Assembly: GCF_015245355.1 (NCBI RefSeq)
Contig: NZ_CP063311.1
Span: 1,441,336-1,505,335, forward strand
Origin: Anabaenopsis elenkinii CCIBt3563
GTDB taxonomy: Bacteria > Cyanobacteriota > Cyanobacteriia > Cyanobacteriales > Nostocaceae
Direction: 5' to 3'
DNA: 64,000 nt
Each line of letters starts with the position of its first letter. The stretch's first letter is position 1. Made by a program: the position numbers and the translations under genes. The notes under the pieces are model-generated. The model was not told where the DNA came from. It saw only the letters and a list, made by a program, of their open reading frames with translations, and made no database searches. This document shows positions 39,784 to 49,938 of the stretch, in pieces.

Positions 39784-40062
39784 TTAAATAACCCCGGTTT
39801 GTGTTTCCACCTCAATCAAATCAAAGCGATAATTTTCAATCACTGGATTTGCTAACATTTGGTCACAGATACGCTCTAAGTCTTGACGGGCTTTGCTCTC
39901 CTGAGTAGAAGTGATAGTGAGTTCAATGTACTTCCCAATCCGCACTTGTTCGACGTTGTCATATCCCAGTTGTTTGACACCCGATTGTACCGCCACACCA
40001 GCAGGGTCTAAAACTGAAGGACGAAGGGTGACGAAAATTTTGGCTAGATACTTCCTTTGCAC
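39784..40062 (-). CDS. purS: FGAM synthase subunit PurS
   Basis: PurS is the small bridging subunit of the three-part PurLQS complex. The 92-aa protein MQRKYLAKIFVTLRPSVLDP with GVAVQSGVKQLGYDNVEQVR and ELTITSTQ is a normal PurS. The start codon is GTG. It begins the purS-purQ unit and diverges from the Fur-family gene; the shared promoter region of about 140 bp lies between. Confidence 0.95.
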   Translation of the reverse strand: MQRKYLAKIFVTLRPSVLDPAGVAVQSGVKQLGYDNVEQVRIGKYIELTITSTQESKARQDLERICDQMLANPVIENYRFDLIEVETQTGVI

Positions 40063-40207
40063 AGGCTTTTTGCTAAATGCTGCGATCGCTATACTATAAC
40101 TTTCTGTCCCAACTGAGTCAGAATAAAATAAAGAAGCAGTTAGAGTTAATCAATAACCTTACCAGTTTAACAGCTGCCACTACAGTAGTAAATTTAAATA
40201 ATTGTCT

Positions 40208-40594
40208 ATGAGAGCCATACGCACCCGCAGTCAAGAGAAGATTCTCAGCCTACTCAAGAGCGTCCAACAAGGAATTTCCGCCCAAGATATTTACATAGAA
40301 CTACGTAATCGTAATCAAACCATTGGTTTAGCCACAGTTTACCGCTCACTAGAGGCCTTAAAACTAGAAGGGATGGTACAGGTGAGGAACTTAGCCAACG
40401 GTGAAGCCCTGTATAACCTAGCCCAACAAGACAAACACCATCTCACCTGTCTCCAGTGTGGCCTATCAATTCCTATTCATCAATGCCCCGTTCATCCCCT
40501 AGAAGACCAGTTAGAATCCAAGCATCAATTTAAAGTTTTTTACCACACATTAGAATTTTTTGGTTTGTGTAGTCAATGTCAAATGATTAACTAG
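40208..40594 (+). CDS. zur: Fur-family regulator, Zur/FurB type
   Basis: The 128-aa protein is a metal-dependent repressor. The winged-helix part [20 protein letters not shown]...[20 protein letters not shown] is followed by [20 protein letters not shown] and [10 protein letters not shown]: two CxxC pairs for structural zinc plus His/Cys ligands. The sequence closely follows the cyanobacterial FurB/Zur group, which represses zinc uptake and affects redox defence; assignment within the Fur family is by eye. A TTG start at 40202 adds two residues; the ATG at 40208 is preferred. Its end overlaps the SPFH gene by 8 bp on the opposite strand. Confidence 0.9.
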   Translation: MRAIRTRSQEKILSLLKSVQQGISAQDIYIELRNRNQTIGLATVYRSLEALKLEGMVQVRNLANGEALYNLAQQDKHHLTCLQCGLSIPIHQCPVHPLEDQLESKHQFKVFYHTLEFFGLCSQCQMIN

Positions 40595-41570
40595 AACGTG
40601 GTACATCACCCCCAAAAGAAGGATTACTAGCATCAGCAACAATAGAACGCATCCCCTCCAAAGTAGCAGGGATAGTGCGGGGGTCCATAAACATCACCTT
40701 ACTGCTGTCACTGCTACCAATCTTCGTCCCCATGTCCAAATAACTTTGAGCCAGTAAAAACTGTAAAGCTTCTTGTGCCCCTGGTTGACTATTAAGAGTA
40801 TTAGTGATGATTTTTAGAGCTTCAGCCGTTGCTTGGGCTTTGAGGACTTGTTGCTGGCGTTCGGCTTGAGCTTGTAAGATAATAGCCTGTTGTTCAGCTT
40901 CCGCCTGGAGAATCGTGGCTTTTTGACGAGCCTCAGCGTCCAGAATTTGCGCCTCAGCCTTTCCCTTAGCGGTATTCACCGCCGATTCCCGTTCCCCTTC
41001 TGAGGTGAGAATTGCCGCCCGTCGCCGTCGTTCTGCGGCCATTTGCAGCTCCATTGATTCTCGCACTGTTTGGGAAGGAACAATATCGCGCAATTCCACC
41101 CGGGTAATTTTCACACCCCATGGGTCAGTAGCAATATCCAACTCCCGCAATAAGATTTCATTAATTTGAGCCCGGGCGGTAAAAGTTTTATCTAACTCCA
41201 GTTGCCCCATTTCCGAGCGAATTTGAGTTAGTACTAAATTTGTCATGGCTGCTTGCAGGTTTTCCACCTTATACCAAGCCTTTTCCATGTCCACAATCCG
41301 CCAGTAAACCACCGCATCCACTTCAATCCCCACATTGTCCCGGGTGATACATTTTTGGGGAGGGATATCTAAAACTTTTTCCCTGATAGTTTGTTGGTAA
41401 ACAATTTTATCTAAAAAAGGCACGACAAAATTCAGCCCAGGCCCGAGCTTCTTATTATAGCTCCCCAATCGTTCTACTAAGACTTCATTACCCTGATTCA
41501 CAACTCTCACCGATCCTGCAACTGCAGAACCACCAAGAGCCAAAAAGACTAGTAATAATAAATTTTCCAT
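40587..41570 (-). CDS. SPFH/stomatin-like (paraslipin) membrane protein
   Basis: The 327-aa protein has one N-terminal membrane helix ([20 protein letters not shown]), the SPFH core ([55 protein letters not shown]) and a long Ala/Glu/Gln coiled coil ([20 protein letters not shown]). This is the stomatin/QmcA group, which forms large rings in the membrane and affects protein quality control. It lies 40 bp downstream of an NfeD gene; SPFH-NfeD pairs are a known partner set. Confidence 0.92.
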   Translation of the reverse strand: MENLLLLVFLALGGSAVAGSVRVVNQGNEVLVERLGSYNKKLGPGLNFVVPFLDKIVYQQTIREKVLDIPPQKCITRDNVGIEVDAVVYWRIVDMEKAWYKVENLQAAMTNLVLTQIRSEMGQLELDKTFTARAQINEILLRELDIATDPWGVKITRVELRDIVPSQTVRESMELQMAAERRRRAAILTSEGERESAVNTAKGKAEAQILDAEARQKATILQAEAEQQAIILQAQAERQQQVLKAQATAEALKIITNTLNSQPGAQEALQFLLAQSYLDMGTKIGSSDSSKVMFMDPRTIPATLEGMRSIVADASNPSFGGDVPRSS

Positions 41571-41610
41571 CTTTTTTTGATTCTCCTAAGACGAACCCAC
41601 AAGGGCTAAC

Positions 41611-42048
41611 TCACCGCAGTAAATAATCAGGCATTACAATCAAAGTAGTTCCTTCTCTTCTAACTACATACACTCTTTGATGGGGTGCTATATGCAGTTT
41701 TTCGTCGTCACATTGGGCGCGCCAAGAATTACCTTCATATAACACCCGTCCTGTTTCCCCGGCGGGAATTTCCGTTAAGGTTTGAGCGACAACTGTATCC
41801 ACCATTTTTGATTTGCGTCCCCGTGGTTGCAAAAAGCGACGAGAAAGCACAATCAGAACTGTGGACAGTAACAACCAAGCTGCAACTTGTAACCCTAAAC
41901 TACCTACACCCACTAGAGACAGTAGCGCCACCATTAAGGCACTAATTCCCATCATGAACTCTACGAAAGCCGATGGTAAGAACAGTTCCATCAAACACAG
42001 AACAGATCCCGCCAACAGCCAGATTAAGGTATAACTTGGCATAGCCAT
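41611..42048 (-). CDS. NfeD-like membrane protein
   Basis: The 145-aa protein has three or four hydrophobic helices in its first 80 residues (YTLIWLLAGSVLCLMELFLP; LGLQVAAWLLLSTVLIVLSR) and a C-terminal OB-fold domain (PAGETGRVLYEGNSWRAQCD...VYVVRREGTTLIVMPD), which is the short NfeD form without the serine protease. It is the first gene of the NfeD-SPFH pair and should assist the SPFH protein in the membrane. Confidence 0.9.
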   Translation of the reverse strand: MAMPSYTLIWLLAGSVLCLMELFLPSAFVEFMMGISALMVALLSLVGVGSLGLQVAAWLLLSTVLIVLSRRFLQPRGRKSKMVDTVVAQTLTEIPAGETGRVLYEGNSWRAQCDDEKLHIAPHQRVYVVRREGTTLIVMPDYLLR

Positions 42049-42448
42049 AGCACCATTCTAGACTCTAGATTCACCTAAATTGATTGCTTGGATCAAATCC
42101 ACTTACACTTTAACTGTATCCTGAACCCAGCAAATCTTAATATTGATTAACTTCAGGCGTGGTAGGTTTTTCCAGTCTGCTGCTGGCCTTGGTTCCCCCA
42201 CTATCGGTAACACCATCCCCAGCTAGTTAAAGATATATTTTCAGTTGAGAAAACTAGTAACTATTTATTGTAGAATAACGTAGAATAACATTTGTATTTA
42301 AAGCGCACAGCAACGGTAAAACGCATTTTAATGATCTGAATGTCGCTCACTAATCACTATTAAAGCCTGCATGGGCAGGCTTTCTTTGTATATTAGTGAA
42401 TATTACAAACAGTTTTTTTAACAGTTTCAGTAAGGAGTGACTGTGGAG
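42049..42448. other. 400-bp spacer, possible small RNA
   Basis: The spacer lies between nfeD (minus) and ftrV (plus). A plus-strand terminator-like hairpin at 42363-42388 has no plus-strand gene before it, so an unannotated transcript, perhaps a small RNA from about 42250-42385, or an attenuator for ftrV, may exist. No tRNA fold was found. Confidence 0.4.
42363..42388 (+). terminator. terminator-like hairpin upstream of ftrV
   Basis: AAGCCTGC (42363-42370), loop ATGG, and GCAGGCTT (42375-42382), followed by TCTTTGT. The stem is perfect over 8 bp. It precedes ftrV by about 60 bp. Confidence 0.6.
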
Positions 42449-42709
42449 ATGCTTATGGAACAACAAAAACCTAGTGGAGATGCGGTGATTAAACCTGGCG
42501 ATCGCGTCCGCGTTAAAGAGTCCGTAGTAGTTTATCATCATCCTGAACATCGCGGTCAGGCTTTTGACATTAAAGATACAGAAGGGGAAGTCGTAAACAT
42601 TGCTACTGAATGGAAAGGTAGACCTATCAGTGCTAATTTGCCAATTGTAGTTCAGTTTAGTAAAAAATTTAAAGCTCACCTGCGTCAAAATGAGTTAGAA
42701 GTAATTTAA
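42449..42709 (+). CDS. ftrV: ferredoxin-thioredoxin reductase variable chain FtrV
   Basis: FtrV is the structural partner of the catalytic FtrC; together they pass electrons from ferredoxin to thioredoxin. The core KPGDRVRVKESVVVYHHPEH, DTEGEVVNIATEWKGRPISA and KFKAHLRQNELEVI is the family's SH3-like barrel. Starts at GTG 42437, GTG 42443, ATG 42449 and ATG 42455 are all in frame; AAGGAG at 42432-42437 and GGAG at 42445-42448 serve different ones, so the exact start is open within six codons. FtrC is not in the window. Confidence 0.9.
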   Translation: MLMEQQKPSGDAVIKPGDRVRVKESVVVYHHPEHRGQAFDIKDTEGEVVNIATEWKGRPISANLPIVVQFSKKFKAHLRQNELEVI

Positions 42710-42714
42710 ATTAC

Positions 42715-42939
42715 TCACGAGCGGCGAAACCAATGAAAAATATTCAATTCGCCGCGCATTTTCTCTAACTCTTGACGATGCTGTGCTGCTGTTTGAGAAT
42801 ACCAAGCGCAATAACTTTCAAACTCACAACGGTTCTCAACTTCTCGATAGAATTGATAAGTTGTGTGATAATGGGAAAAGTCAGCCTCAACTTCACACTG
42901 AGGCGATCGCACAATATGAGGTAGATTTTCAGACATCAT
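42715..42939 (-). CDS. small hypothetical protein convergent with ftrV
   Basis: The 74-aa protein (MMSENLPHIVRSPQCEVEAD... and FEFESYCAWYSQTAAQHRQE-like region, ending ELNIFHWFRR) is not recognised. It is soluble, acidic at the start, with two Cys and a helical Gln/Glu-rich second half. It ends 6 bp from the ftrV stop and starts about 35 bp downstream of the YdcF-like gene, same strand. The tight packing and normal composition argue for a real gene. Confidence 0.6.
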   Translation of the reverse strand: MMSENLPHIVRSPQCEVEADFSHYHTTYQFYREVENRCEFESYCAWYSQTAAQHRQELEKMRGELNIFHWFRRS

Positions 42940-42974
42940 GACCGTAGCACCAACTCCCCAAACATTCTAACTGG

Positions 42975-43763
42975 TTACAACCAACCCCGCCAGCCATACA
43001 CCCAAATGCCTATATATTCTTTCAGGGCAGTAGTAAATAACCGTAAGTTATTCACATCAGGGAATAAGTTAAGGATAGCAGCTTTGGGGGTTCTAGTTAT
43101 GGCTGCCATGTCATTTTTAGTCACCTGAAAATCAGTCGGTGCGGGAATCACATCCATACCTTGAGCTTGGAAAATCTGCAGCGATCGCGGCATATGCATT
43201 GCCGAAGTAACTAACAATACCTTATTAATACCACGTGCTGTTAAAATCTGCTTAACATTCACAGCATTCTCATAGGTATTGAGAGCCTCCGGTTCTTGAA
43301 TAATCCCCTGGGATGGAATCCCAATTGATGTCAGCACATCCGCCATATCCACAGATTCTGGGGAACTGCTCCCACTCCAATCAATGCGACCCCCAGTGAC
43401 AATAATCAGCGGGGCTTTGTTTTGCCGATATAATTGGGCTGCATAAAGAATGCGATCGCCCGCCTCATTCAAATCAACAGTTACCCTAGGAGGGTCAGCG
43501 GATCTAGTCGCACCACCTAAAACTACAATTGCTTGAGCGGTGGGTACTGGACTAATCGGGAGATATTGCCATTCTAGCGATCGCACCAGAGACTTAGCCA
43601 CCCAAGCATTACTAGAAACCAGCAATATAATTAAAGCCAAACTAATCGCCATCGCGGCCAGACGGGGACGTTTCCATAGGGTCACCAATGCCACGATTAA
43701 ACCAATAGTAACCAGTCCCAGGGGATAAAAAAACAGTGGTAGTAACTTAGACAGATACAGCAC
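42975..43763 (-). CDS. YdcF/ElyC-like DUF218 membrane protein
   Basis: The 262-aa protein has two N-terminal membrane helices (LLPLFFYPLGLVTIGLIVAL; LAAMAISLALIILLVSSNAW) and a DUF218 domain: AIVVLGGATRSADPPRV, DRILYAAQLYRQNKAPLIIV, EPEALNTYENAVNVKQIL and LLVTSAMHMPRSLQIFQAQG. Relatives (ElyC, SanA, YdcF) affect envelope and peptidoglycan precursor metabolism; the chemistry is unsettled. It is on the minus strand, upstream of the 74-aa gene. Confidence 0.88.
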   Translation of the reverse strand: MLYLSKLLPLFFYPLGLVTIGLIVALVTLWKRPRLAAMAISLALIILLVSSNAWVAKSLVRSLEWQYLPISPVPTAQAIVVLGGATRSADPPRVTVDLNEAGDRILYAAQLYRQNKAPLIIVTGGRIDWSGSSSPESVDMADVLTSIGIPSQGIIQEPEALNTYENAVNVKQILTARGINKVLLVTSAMHMPRSLQIFQAQGMDVIPAPTDFQVTKNDMAAITRTPKAAILNLFPDVNNLRLFTTALKEYIGIWVYGWRGWL

Positions 43764-43876
43764 TTTTCAAGTAAATAAAATACACAGCTTCAGATGATAA
43801 ATCTTCTGGGGTGGGTATCCTACCCGCCCTCTTCTACTTAACTCAGATGAAATGCGTTATATAAAAACATCATCCC

Positions 43877-44380
43877 TTATTTTTTTTCCCAAAACCGGAA
43901 ATTAAAACTTCCATAAGTCCGCCGATAACGCCGGGGAACTTTTCTAGTTTGCTGTTTAGTAATTCTTTCCCTAGAGTTGTCATTCACATCAATATCTAAA
44001 ACCTCCATAGGTAGCTGAGTATTCATAGACTCCTTACATCCCCACCAAGCAGTAATCCAACCCCCACCCAGAGCTGCTATTGCACCCAGAAAGATACTAG
44101 CGGGTGCAGAATACCCCAAAAACACAAACCCCACCAGGAAAAATAACCAATATTTTAGTCCCGCATCGATCCCATCAGAGGAGGGTACAGCAGGTTCCTG
44201 GGCGCTATTTTTACTAGAACTTGTGAACCAACCCAACACAAAACCGGCAATAATACCCAAAAATGCACTCAGGGCTAGTGAAAACCCCGACATCCGCAAT
44301 ATAAATACTATAAATCCCCCAAATACCAATTGAGAGAAGAATTCCGGCGAAATAGGCGGTAACCCTTTATTTGCTCCCAT
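43877..44380 (-). CDS. hypothetical membrane protein
   Basis: This 167-aa protein is not recognised. It has about four membrane helices in two pairs (LVFGGFIVFILRMSGFSLAL, AFLGIIAGFVLGWFTSS, WLFFLVGFVFLGYSAPASIF, GAIAALGGGWITAWW), separated by a Ser/Pro linker, and a basic C-terminal tail (TRKVPRRYRRTYGSFNFRFW). It starts 34 bp downstream of the APH/kinase gene on the same strand, so they may be cotranscribed. A GGGTGGGTA-tcct-ACCCGCCC hairpin follows its 3' end at about 43809-43830. Confidence 0.75.
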   Translation of the reverse strand: MGANKGLPPISPEFFSQLVFGGFIVFILRMSGFSLALSAFLGIIAGFVLGWFTSSSKNSAQEPAVPSSDGIDAGLKYWLFFLVGFVFLGYSAPASIFLGAIAALGGGWITAWWGCKESMNTQLPMEVLDIDVNDNSRERITKQQTRKVPRRYRRTYGSFNFRFWEKK

Positions 44381-44413
44381 AGACTTACAAATACTCTCAA
44401 CTACTAATTGTGA

Positions 44414-45934
44414 TTATGCCTGTGGTGATGCAGTTGTATCCCAAATTTTTACATAGGGTTGTTCAGCTGCGGTGAATGGTTCCGCCTGCTCCAGTTGAGA
44501 TGTTAATAAATCAACAGTAGCATCAGCAATATCCCCAGTCCGTTGAGCCAGACGCTCTTGTACAACTGCTAAAGGTGCAGTGCAGTATATAATTTCCAGG
44601 GGAACTTGGTATTTTTGTGCTTGCTCAATGGCATTTTGTCGCAGGTTTTGCTTATCATACTTGGCATCTAAAATTACATTGAACCCTTGACGCACCAGCA
44701 TAATTCCTAAATCCAGCAAACGCCCATAGGTTTTTTGAGTCATTTCTGGGGTGTATAAATCATCCCCACCACGCTCCCAAACAGAAATCCCCCCTAAATG
44801 TTTGCGCACCGCATCTGAGCGAATCTGGACCGCCTGGAATTTCCGCGCCAAATATTTAGCTGTTGTAGACTTCCCAGAACCGGACACCCCAGACATTAAA
44901 ATCAGTTTTCCTGATTTTGATTTAGTATACTCCCAAGCCTGACGATAATATGCCGCCGCAGTTTCTGCCGCTTCCGCCTTCACTGTTTCTGGTATATTGG
45001 GGTCATCTAACAAAAATGAAGTCACCTTAGCCCGTACATAAGCCTGACGACTTAGATACAAAGGTAATAACTGCAATCCTTCCCAATCCCCAGTTTCCTC
45101 CACATAGGTATTCAAAAACCCATTAGCTAAATTGGGACTGTTGCGCGCTTCCAAATCCATCACTGTAAACGCCACATCATACATGACATCCACAAACCGA
45201 AACGGCTCGTTAAATTCAATGCAGTCAAACAGAACCATCTGATCATGCCATAAAGCAATATTTCTCAGGTGTAAATCACCGTGACATTCACGAATATAGT
45301 TATTTTCAATTCTACGGGTAAATAATTCTGGATGTTCTAAGAAAAAATTATCTGTATATTTTTTGGTTTCCTGAAACTGTGCCTGTGTCTGAGGTCCACC
45401 AATATACTTTTCTGTTTGTTGGTAATTCTCATCAATTGCCGCCCGGACTTGCGGAACTTCCCCAAAACTGCGAATATAATCATTAGTGGTAGATTTAGCG
45501 TGGTATTGTGCCACAACTTTACCTAATCTCTCCAGGTCAGCCTCTGTTAACTTACCTTGCTCAAATAGTGTACTCAAGAGTAAATCTTGGGGAAACTGGC
45601 GCATTTTCAGCGCATATTCTATAGGCTTCCCTGCTCCTCCTAAGTGATATTCCTCATCTATAAAAGTAATAGGTAATACTTCCAAATACAATTCAGCCGC
45701 GCCCCGTTGATTCAAACGCAACTCTTCTTGACAAAAATGCTTACGTTTTTCTAGAGTAGAAAAATCCAAAAAGCCAAAATTGACGGATTTTTTCAACTTA
45801 TAGGCATAATCCCCCGTGAGCAGTACATAGGAAATATGAGTTTGAATCAGTTCTATGGGTTCTGTGACTGGGTGGGGATAAAATCCCGGTTGTAACATCT
45901 GCTGAATTAAAACTGGAAGATTTGCTGGTGTCAT
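44414..45934 (-). CDS. APH-like phosphotransferase fused to P-loop kinase
   Basis: The 506-aa protein joins two kinase folds. Residues about 30-320 form an aminoglycoside-phosphotransferase-like domain with the catalytic loop ECHGDLHLRNIALWHDQMVL and the metal Asp in FDCIEF. Residues about 340-500 form a P-loop kinase with Walker A LMSGVSGSGKSTTAKYLARK, like the adenylylsulfate or zeta-toxin kinases. This fusion is widespread in bacteria and usually annotated as a bifunctional APH/ATP-binding protein; the substrate is not known. It is not evidence of drug resistance. Confidence 0.88.
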   Translation of the reverse strand: MTPANLPVLIQQMLQPGFYPHPVTEPIELIQTHISYVLLTGDYAYKLKKSVNFGFLDFSTLEKRKHFCQEELRLNQRGAAELYLEVLPITFIDEEYHLGGAGKPIEYALKMRQFPQDLLLSTLFEQGKLTEADLERLGKVVAQYHAKSTTNDYIRSFGEVPQVRAAIDENYQQTEKYIGGPQTQAQFQETKKYTDNFFLEHPELFTRRIENNYIRECHGDLHLRNIALWHDQMVLFDCIEFNEPFRFVDVMYDVAFTVMDLEARNSPNLANGFLNTYVEETGDWEGLQLLPLYLSRQAYVRAKVTSFLLDDPNIPETVKAEAAETAAAYYRQAWEYTKSKSGKLILMSGVSGSGKSTTAKYLARKFQAVQIRSDAVRKHLGGISVWERGGDDLYTPEMTQKTYGRLLDLGIMLVRQGFNVILDAKYDKQNLRQNAIEQAQKYQVPLEIIYCTAPLAVVQERLAQRTGDIADATVDLLTSQLEQAEPFTAAEQPYVKIWDTTASPQA

Positions 45935-46033
45935 AAAAAATCCGTGGGAGAGTTACAAAAATTGCACATCAATCCCCTGGGGGGATTGTTTAGGTCAAAG
46001 ACCAACTCATAAACCCATGTTCTCACACTTTCA

Positions 46034-46059
46034 ATAAAAAACCAGGGTTGTACCCTGGT
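46034..46059 (-). terminator. terminator of the purA-rplY unit
   Basis: On the minus strand ACCAGGGT-aca-ACCCTGGT, a perfect 8-bp stem, is followed by TTTTTTATTG. It lies 50 bp past the rplY stop. Confidence 0.85.
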
Positions 46060-46109
46060 GTCATCAACAATCATGATATTTTGTGTTTTTTATCCCTTAC
46101 GGGAGGATA

Positions 46110-46409
46110 TTAGCTTTGAGCAGATGCAAAAAAGCTAATATGATAAATAAAACCCTTAGCAGGATGGGATTGGACTTCTCGCAATACAGTTGTACCAGTC
46201 CACTCCAGTTCAGGGATATTTAGTTCAATTTCTGTTTGATTCACAGCAGCTTGTTTGAGCAGACGCTCCACAGTTTTAGCTTCCACTACTAAAGAAATTG
46301 ATTCCGCACCTTTGTGACCGTACAAATTAGCAGGGATCAGACCAGAACGACGTAAAGCATTAGGTTTGCTTCCTTCTGGTCGCTTTTGAGATTCGACTTT
46401 AATCGCCAT
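46110..46409 (-). CDS. rplY: ribosomal protein bL25
   Basis: The 99-aa protein is the short L25 form, which binds 5S rRNA in the large ribosomal subunit. Motifs: [20 protein letters not shown] (the ...R..G.iPa..YG signature with YGHKG) and [20 protein letters not shown]. It lacks the C-terminal CTC extension. It follows purA by about 90 bp in the same direction and a strong terminator comes after. Confidence 0.93.
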   Translation of the reverse strand: MAIKVESQKRPEGSKPNALRRSGLIPANLYGHKGAESISLVVEAKTVERLLKQAAVNQTEIELNIPELEWTGTTVLREVQSHPAKGFIYHISFFASAQS

Positions 46410-46500
46410 AGAAGTTGTCAGTTATTAGTTATCAGTTGTTGACAATTGCACTTGATCATATAAACAAAGGCCACCCCATCCTCTTACACTCCCTACTTAA

Positions 46501-47841
<1,341 letters not shown>

Positions 47842-47969
47842 TTATCAGATTATAGTTTGCACAAATTATAATTAATAACACATTGGGTGAATTTTGTCAA
47901 GAGTCAATCCTCTGTTACCTTCTAGAAGATATCCCTAAATTTGACATCCAGGGAAAGTATGACAGCTTA

Positions 47970-48196
47970 GAGGTTGTTTGATAGGTTTTCAACAGGTAAT
48001 TTTTATCTTAGGGAACAGGGAACAGGGAACAGGGAACAGGGAATGGGGGATAGGGAATAGGGAATGGGGAATGGGGAATGGGGAATGGGGAACGCACAAA
48101 AAACAATAAAATCCAGTTCCCTCCCCTTACAAGGGGAGGGTTAGGGTGGGGTAAAACAATAGTTGATACACTAATCATACCTTTTAAAACATCCTC
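47970..48196. mobile_element. MITE-like element copy C (TSD TTA) with heptad array
   Basis: This 227-bp copy is in the reverse orientation relative to copies B and E: it begins GAGGTTGTTTGATAGGTTTT and ends CATACCTTTTAAAACATCCTC. TTA flanks both ends (47967-47969, 48197-48199). Inside lie twelve 7-bp repeats (48011-48094) and the CTCCCCTTACAAGGGGAG hairpin. Confidence 0.8.
48011..48094. repeat. 12 tandem heptads GGGAAYR
   Basis: Twelve consecutive 7-mers: GGGAACA four times, then GGGAATG, GGGGATA, GGGAATA, four GGGAATG and GGGAACG. They match the short tandemly repeated heptanucleotide (STRR) type known from heterocystous cyanobacteria, and sit inside MITE copy C. Confidence 0.85.
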
Positions 48197-48199
48197 TTA

Positions 48200-48290
48200 G
48201 AGGTTGTTTGATAGGTTTTCAACAGGTAATTTTTATCTTAGGGAACACCGGAACACCGGAACACCGGAATAGGGAATAGGGAATCGGAGG
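48200..48290. mobile_element. truncated MITE copy D, abutting copy C
   Basis: GAGGTTGTTTGATAGGTTTT...TTTTTATCTTAGGGAACA is repeated directly after the TTA that ends copy C. The copy loses its right half after a run of CCGGAACA and GGGAATA units at about 48245-48287. Confidence 0.7.
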
Positions 48291-48345
48291 GAAGAAACCC
48301 TATGAGACAAGCAATCAAAAACTAGGAGGGAAGCTTAACTTGAGG

Positions 48346-48507
48346 TTACAGGGCGGGTAACAAAGAGATAACTATAACAGCAATCAAACCAAATAAAGCA
48401 CCTAAAATGAACCAAACTGTTTGATCTCGCCGTTTGCTTTCGGCAATTTTGGCAGAAAGAAAACCCATTGCAATCGCAATCACTAAAACAATAATTATAT
48501 TTTCCAT
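48346..48507 (-). CDS. small 53-aa membrane protein
   Basis: A 53-aa frame starts at ATG 48507, preceded by GAGGAG at good distance. It encodes MENIIIVLVIAIAMGFLSAK, then IAESKRRDQTVWFILGALFG and LIAVIVISLLPAL: two membrane helices joined by a charged loop. This is much more gene-like than the overlapping 78-aa frame (48335-48571), whose Cys/Ser/Arg-rich translation is a shadow of it. The family is unknown; small double-helix proteins of this kind include stress and toxin-like peptides, but no partner is visible. Confidence 0.7.
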   Translation of the reverse strand: MENIIIVLVIAIAMGFLSAKIAESKRRDQTVWFILGALFGLIAVIVISLLPAL

Positions 48508-49175
48508 TGTTCACACTCCTCACATTTTTATGTTCATTGGTTATAGGTGACCAGACAAACACACCAAACATCAGTAACTAAATAACTTCACGCCCAAGAT
48601 GCAGTGTTACTCAGTCACATGGTTCAACCACTGGATTTATATTGAAGTTTTTTGTCTAAGATACTTCAAACAGTATCACACTTTCATCAAATAAAAAAAT
48701 AATATTAGTAATAATCTTTACAAAGCACCAAAGACTTATCCTAAAAGGCTTTTAGCCCTAAGTTAGGAATTTGGTAATATTTGTTGTTAATAGACACATA
48801 TTAACTAAATCTTTTAAAATACTGATATTGGCTACACACAGTTTCTACTGTCCCCAGAGAGTGGGAATAGTTGCTCATAGTCTAAGCATCCGCTAAATTT
48901 GACTGACCTACAGGAATTACCAGGAACAATAACCGCGTATGTATGAGTTGAGGCGGTAAATTTCCATGCTGTATTAATTGGATAAGGGTTCTTCCAGCCA
49001 TATGTATAATCTAGGAATGAATTACACATAGGTTTAGTGCATAGGTATTAGACAAATAAAAAAAAGGAATTTAACCGCAGTTTGACAATAACACTAAGTG
49101 TTAACTGCAACAGATAAATTACCGTCAGCGATCGCATATCAACATCAAATTTTATTTAATTATCAGGAAAATGCC
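48508..49175. other. 668-bp AT-rich spacer
   Basis: This spacer lies between divergent genes. A 65-codon minus-strand frame (48832-49029) has neither a ribosome site nor a recognisable family and is not called. A weak dyad CTAAAAGGCTTTTAG is at about 48741-48755. Nothing else was recognised. Confidence 0.4.
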
Positions 49176-49685
49176 ATGAGCTTTGAAAATGTTAGCCCTC
49201 AAATGGAAAGAAGATTTCAAATCTTAGATGAAATGGTAGAAAAAGGGTATATAGAACCCGTTAAACCTTTACAATCTTGGTTACCTACACTGTGTTTTTC
49301 TCCGCCAAAAACTACTAAATTTCCTGATGCGCCTCTGGAACTCAAGGAAGAATTTGATCGAATGTTTTCTTGGTATGCCTTCTTTTTTGCAATATGTGCC
49401 TTTCTTCAAACTAAGTTAGAAATAGATTACTTAAAATTTATAACGATAACTATCGTAATCGCTGCTTTCCTACCAGCATCTATAATTGATTCAATCTTGG
49501 GGCTAGCAATCAATATATTTATGGGGAAAGTGTTTATTTTTAGTCGTTATTATCAATACAAAAATTATGGGAGATGTCCTAGTAACAGGAGTATATTTTC
49601 CACTATTTGTTTATCGTTGATTTATCTTTTCGGAATGACTCTATTTATAGCTGTTGTTCAGGTGATTCTTTACCCTGTTCCCTAA
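49176..49685 (+). CDS. hypothetical membrane protein
   Basis: The 169-aa protein is not recognised. After a soluble N-terminal part of about 65 residues (MSFENVSPQMERRFQILDEM; ...LPTLCFSPPKTTKFPDAPL) come four hydrophobic stretches: WYAFFFAICAFL, YLKFITITIVIAAFLPASII, SILGLAINIFMGKVFIF and ICLSLIYLFGMTLFIAVVQV. An AGGA 8 nt before the ATG at 49176 favours this start over an upstream frame from 49098. It lies next to MITE copy E in the repeat-rich zone. Confidence 0.65.
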   Translation: MSFENVSPQMERRFQILDEMVEKGYIEPVKPLQSWLPTLCFSPPKTTKFPDAPLELKEEFDRMFSWYAFFFAICAFLQTKLEIDYLKFITITIVIAAFLPASIIDSILGLAINIFMGKVFIFSRYYQYKNYGRCPSNRSIFSTICLSLIYLFGMTLFIAVVQVILYPVP

Positions 49686-49736
49686 TTCTAATTTCACAGA
49701 TGGTAATTGTGGTGGTAACCTATGCGATCGCTCTTA

Positions 49737-49938
49737 GAGGATGTTTGTCAAGTCATGATTAGTGTATCAACTATTGCTTGACCCCACCCTAACCCTCCCC
49801 TTGTAAGGGGAGGGGACTGGATTTGATTGTTTTTTATGCGGTCGGTGAGCGAAGTCGAACCGTGTTCACCAATCCCTGTTCCCTGTTCCCTGTTCCCTAA
49901 GATAAAAATTACCTGTTGAAAACTTATCAAACATCCTC
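49737..49938. mobile_element. MITE-like element copy E (TSD TTA), left border of the duplication
   Basis: This 202-bp copy begins GAGGATGTTTGTCAAGTCAT, ends ACTTATCAAACATCCTC and has TTA at 49734-49736 and 49939-49941. It contains an extra segment GGTCGGTGAGCGAAGTCGAA and three CTGTTCC-type units. It is the left parent of the hybrid MITE at the duplication junction. Confidence 0.85.

Noticed and set aside
44414..45934. aminoglycoside resistance gene
   Set aside because: The APH fold is fused to a P-loop kinase in a form common across environmental bacteria; nothing indicates drug modification.
48011..48094. possible CRISPR-like array
   Set aside because: The units are 7 bp with no spacers, so this is a simple heptad repeat and no cas gene is nearby.
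48335..48571. 78-codon minus-strand frame rich in Cys and Arg
   Set aside because: It is an out-of-frame shadow of the 53-aa membrane protein at 48346-48507, which has the ribosome site and membrane helices.
48832..49029. 65-codon minus-strand frame starting MCNSFLDYTYGWKNPYP
   Set aside because: There is no ribosome site, no recognisable family and no conserved neighbour. The composition is plausible, so a real small gene or a fragment cannot be fully excluded.
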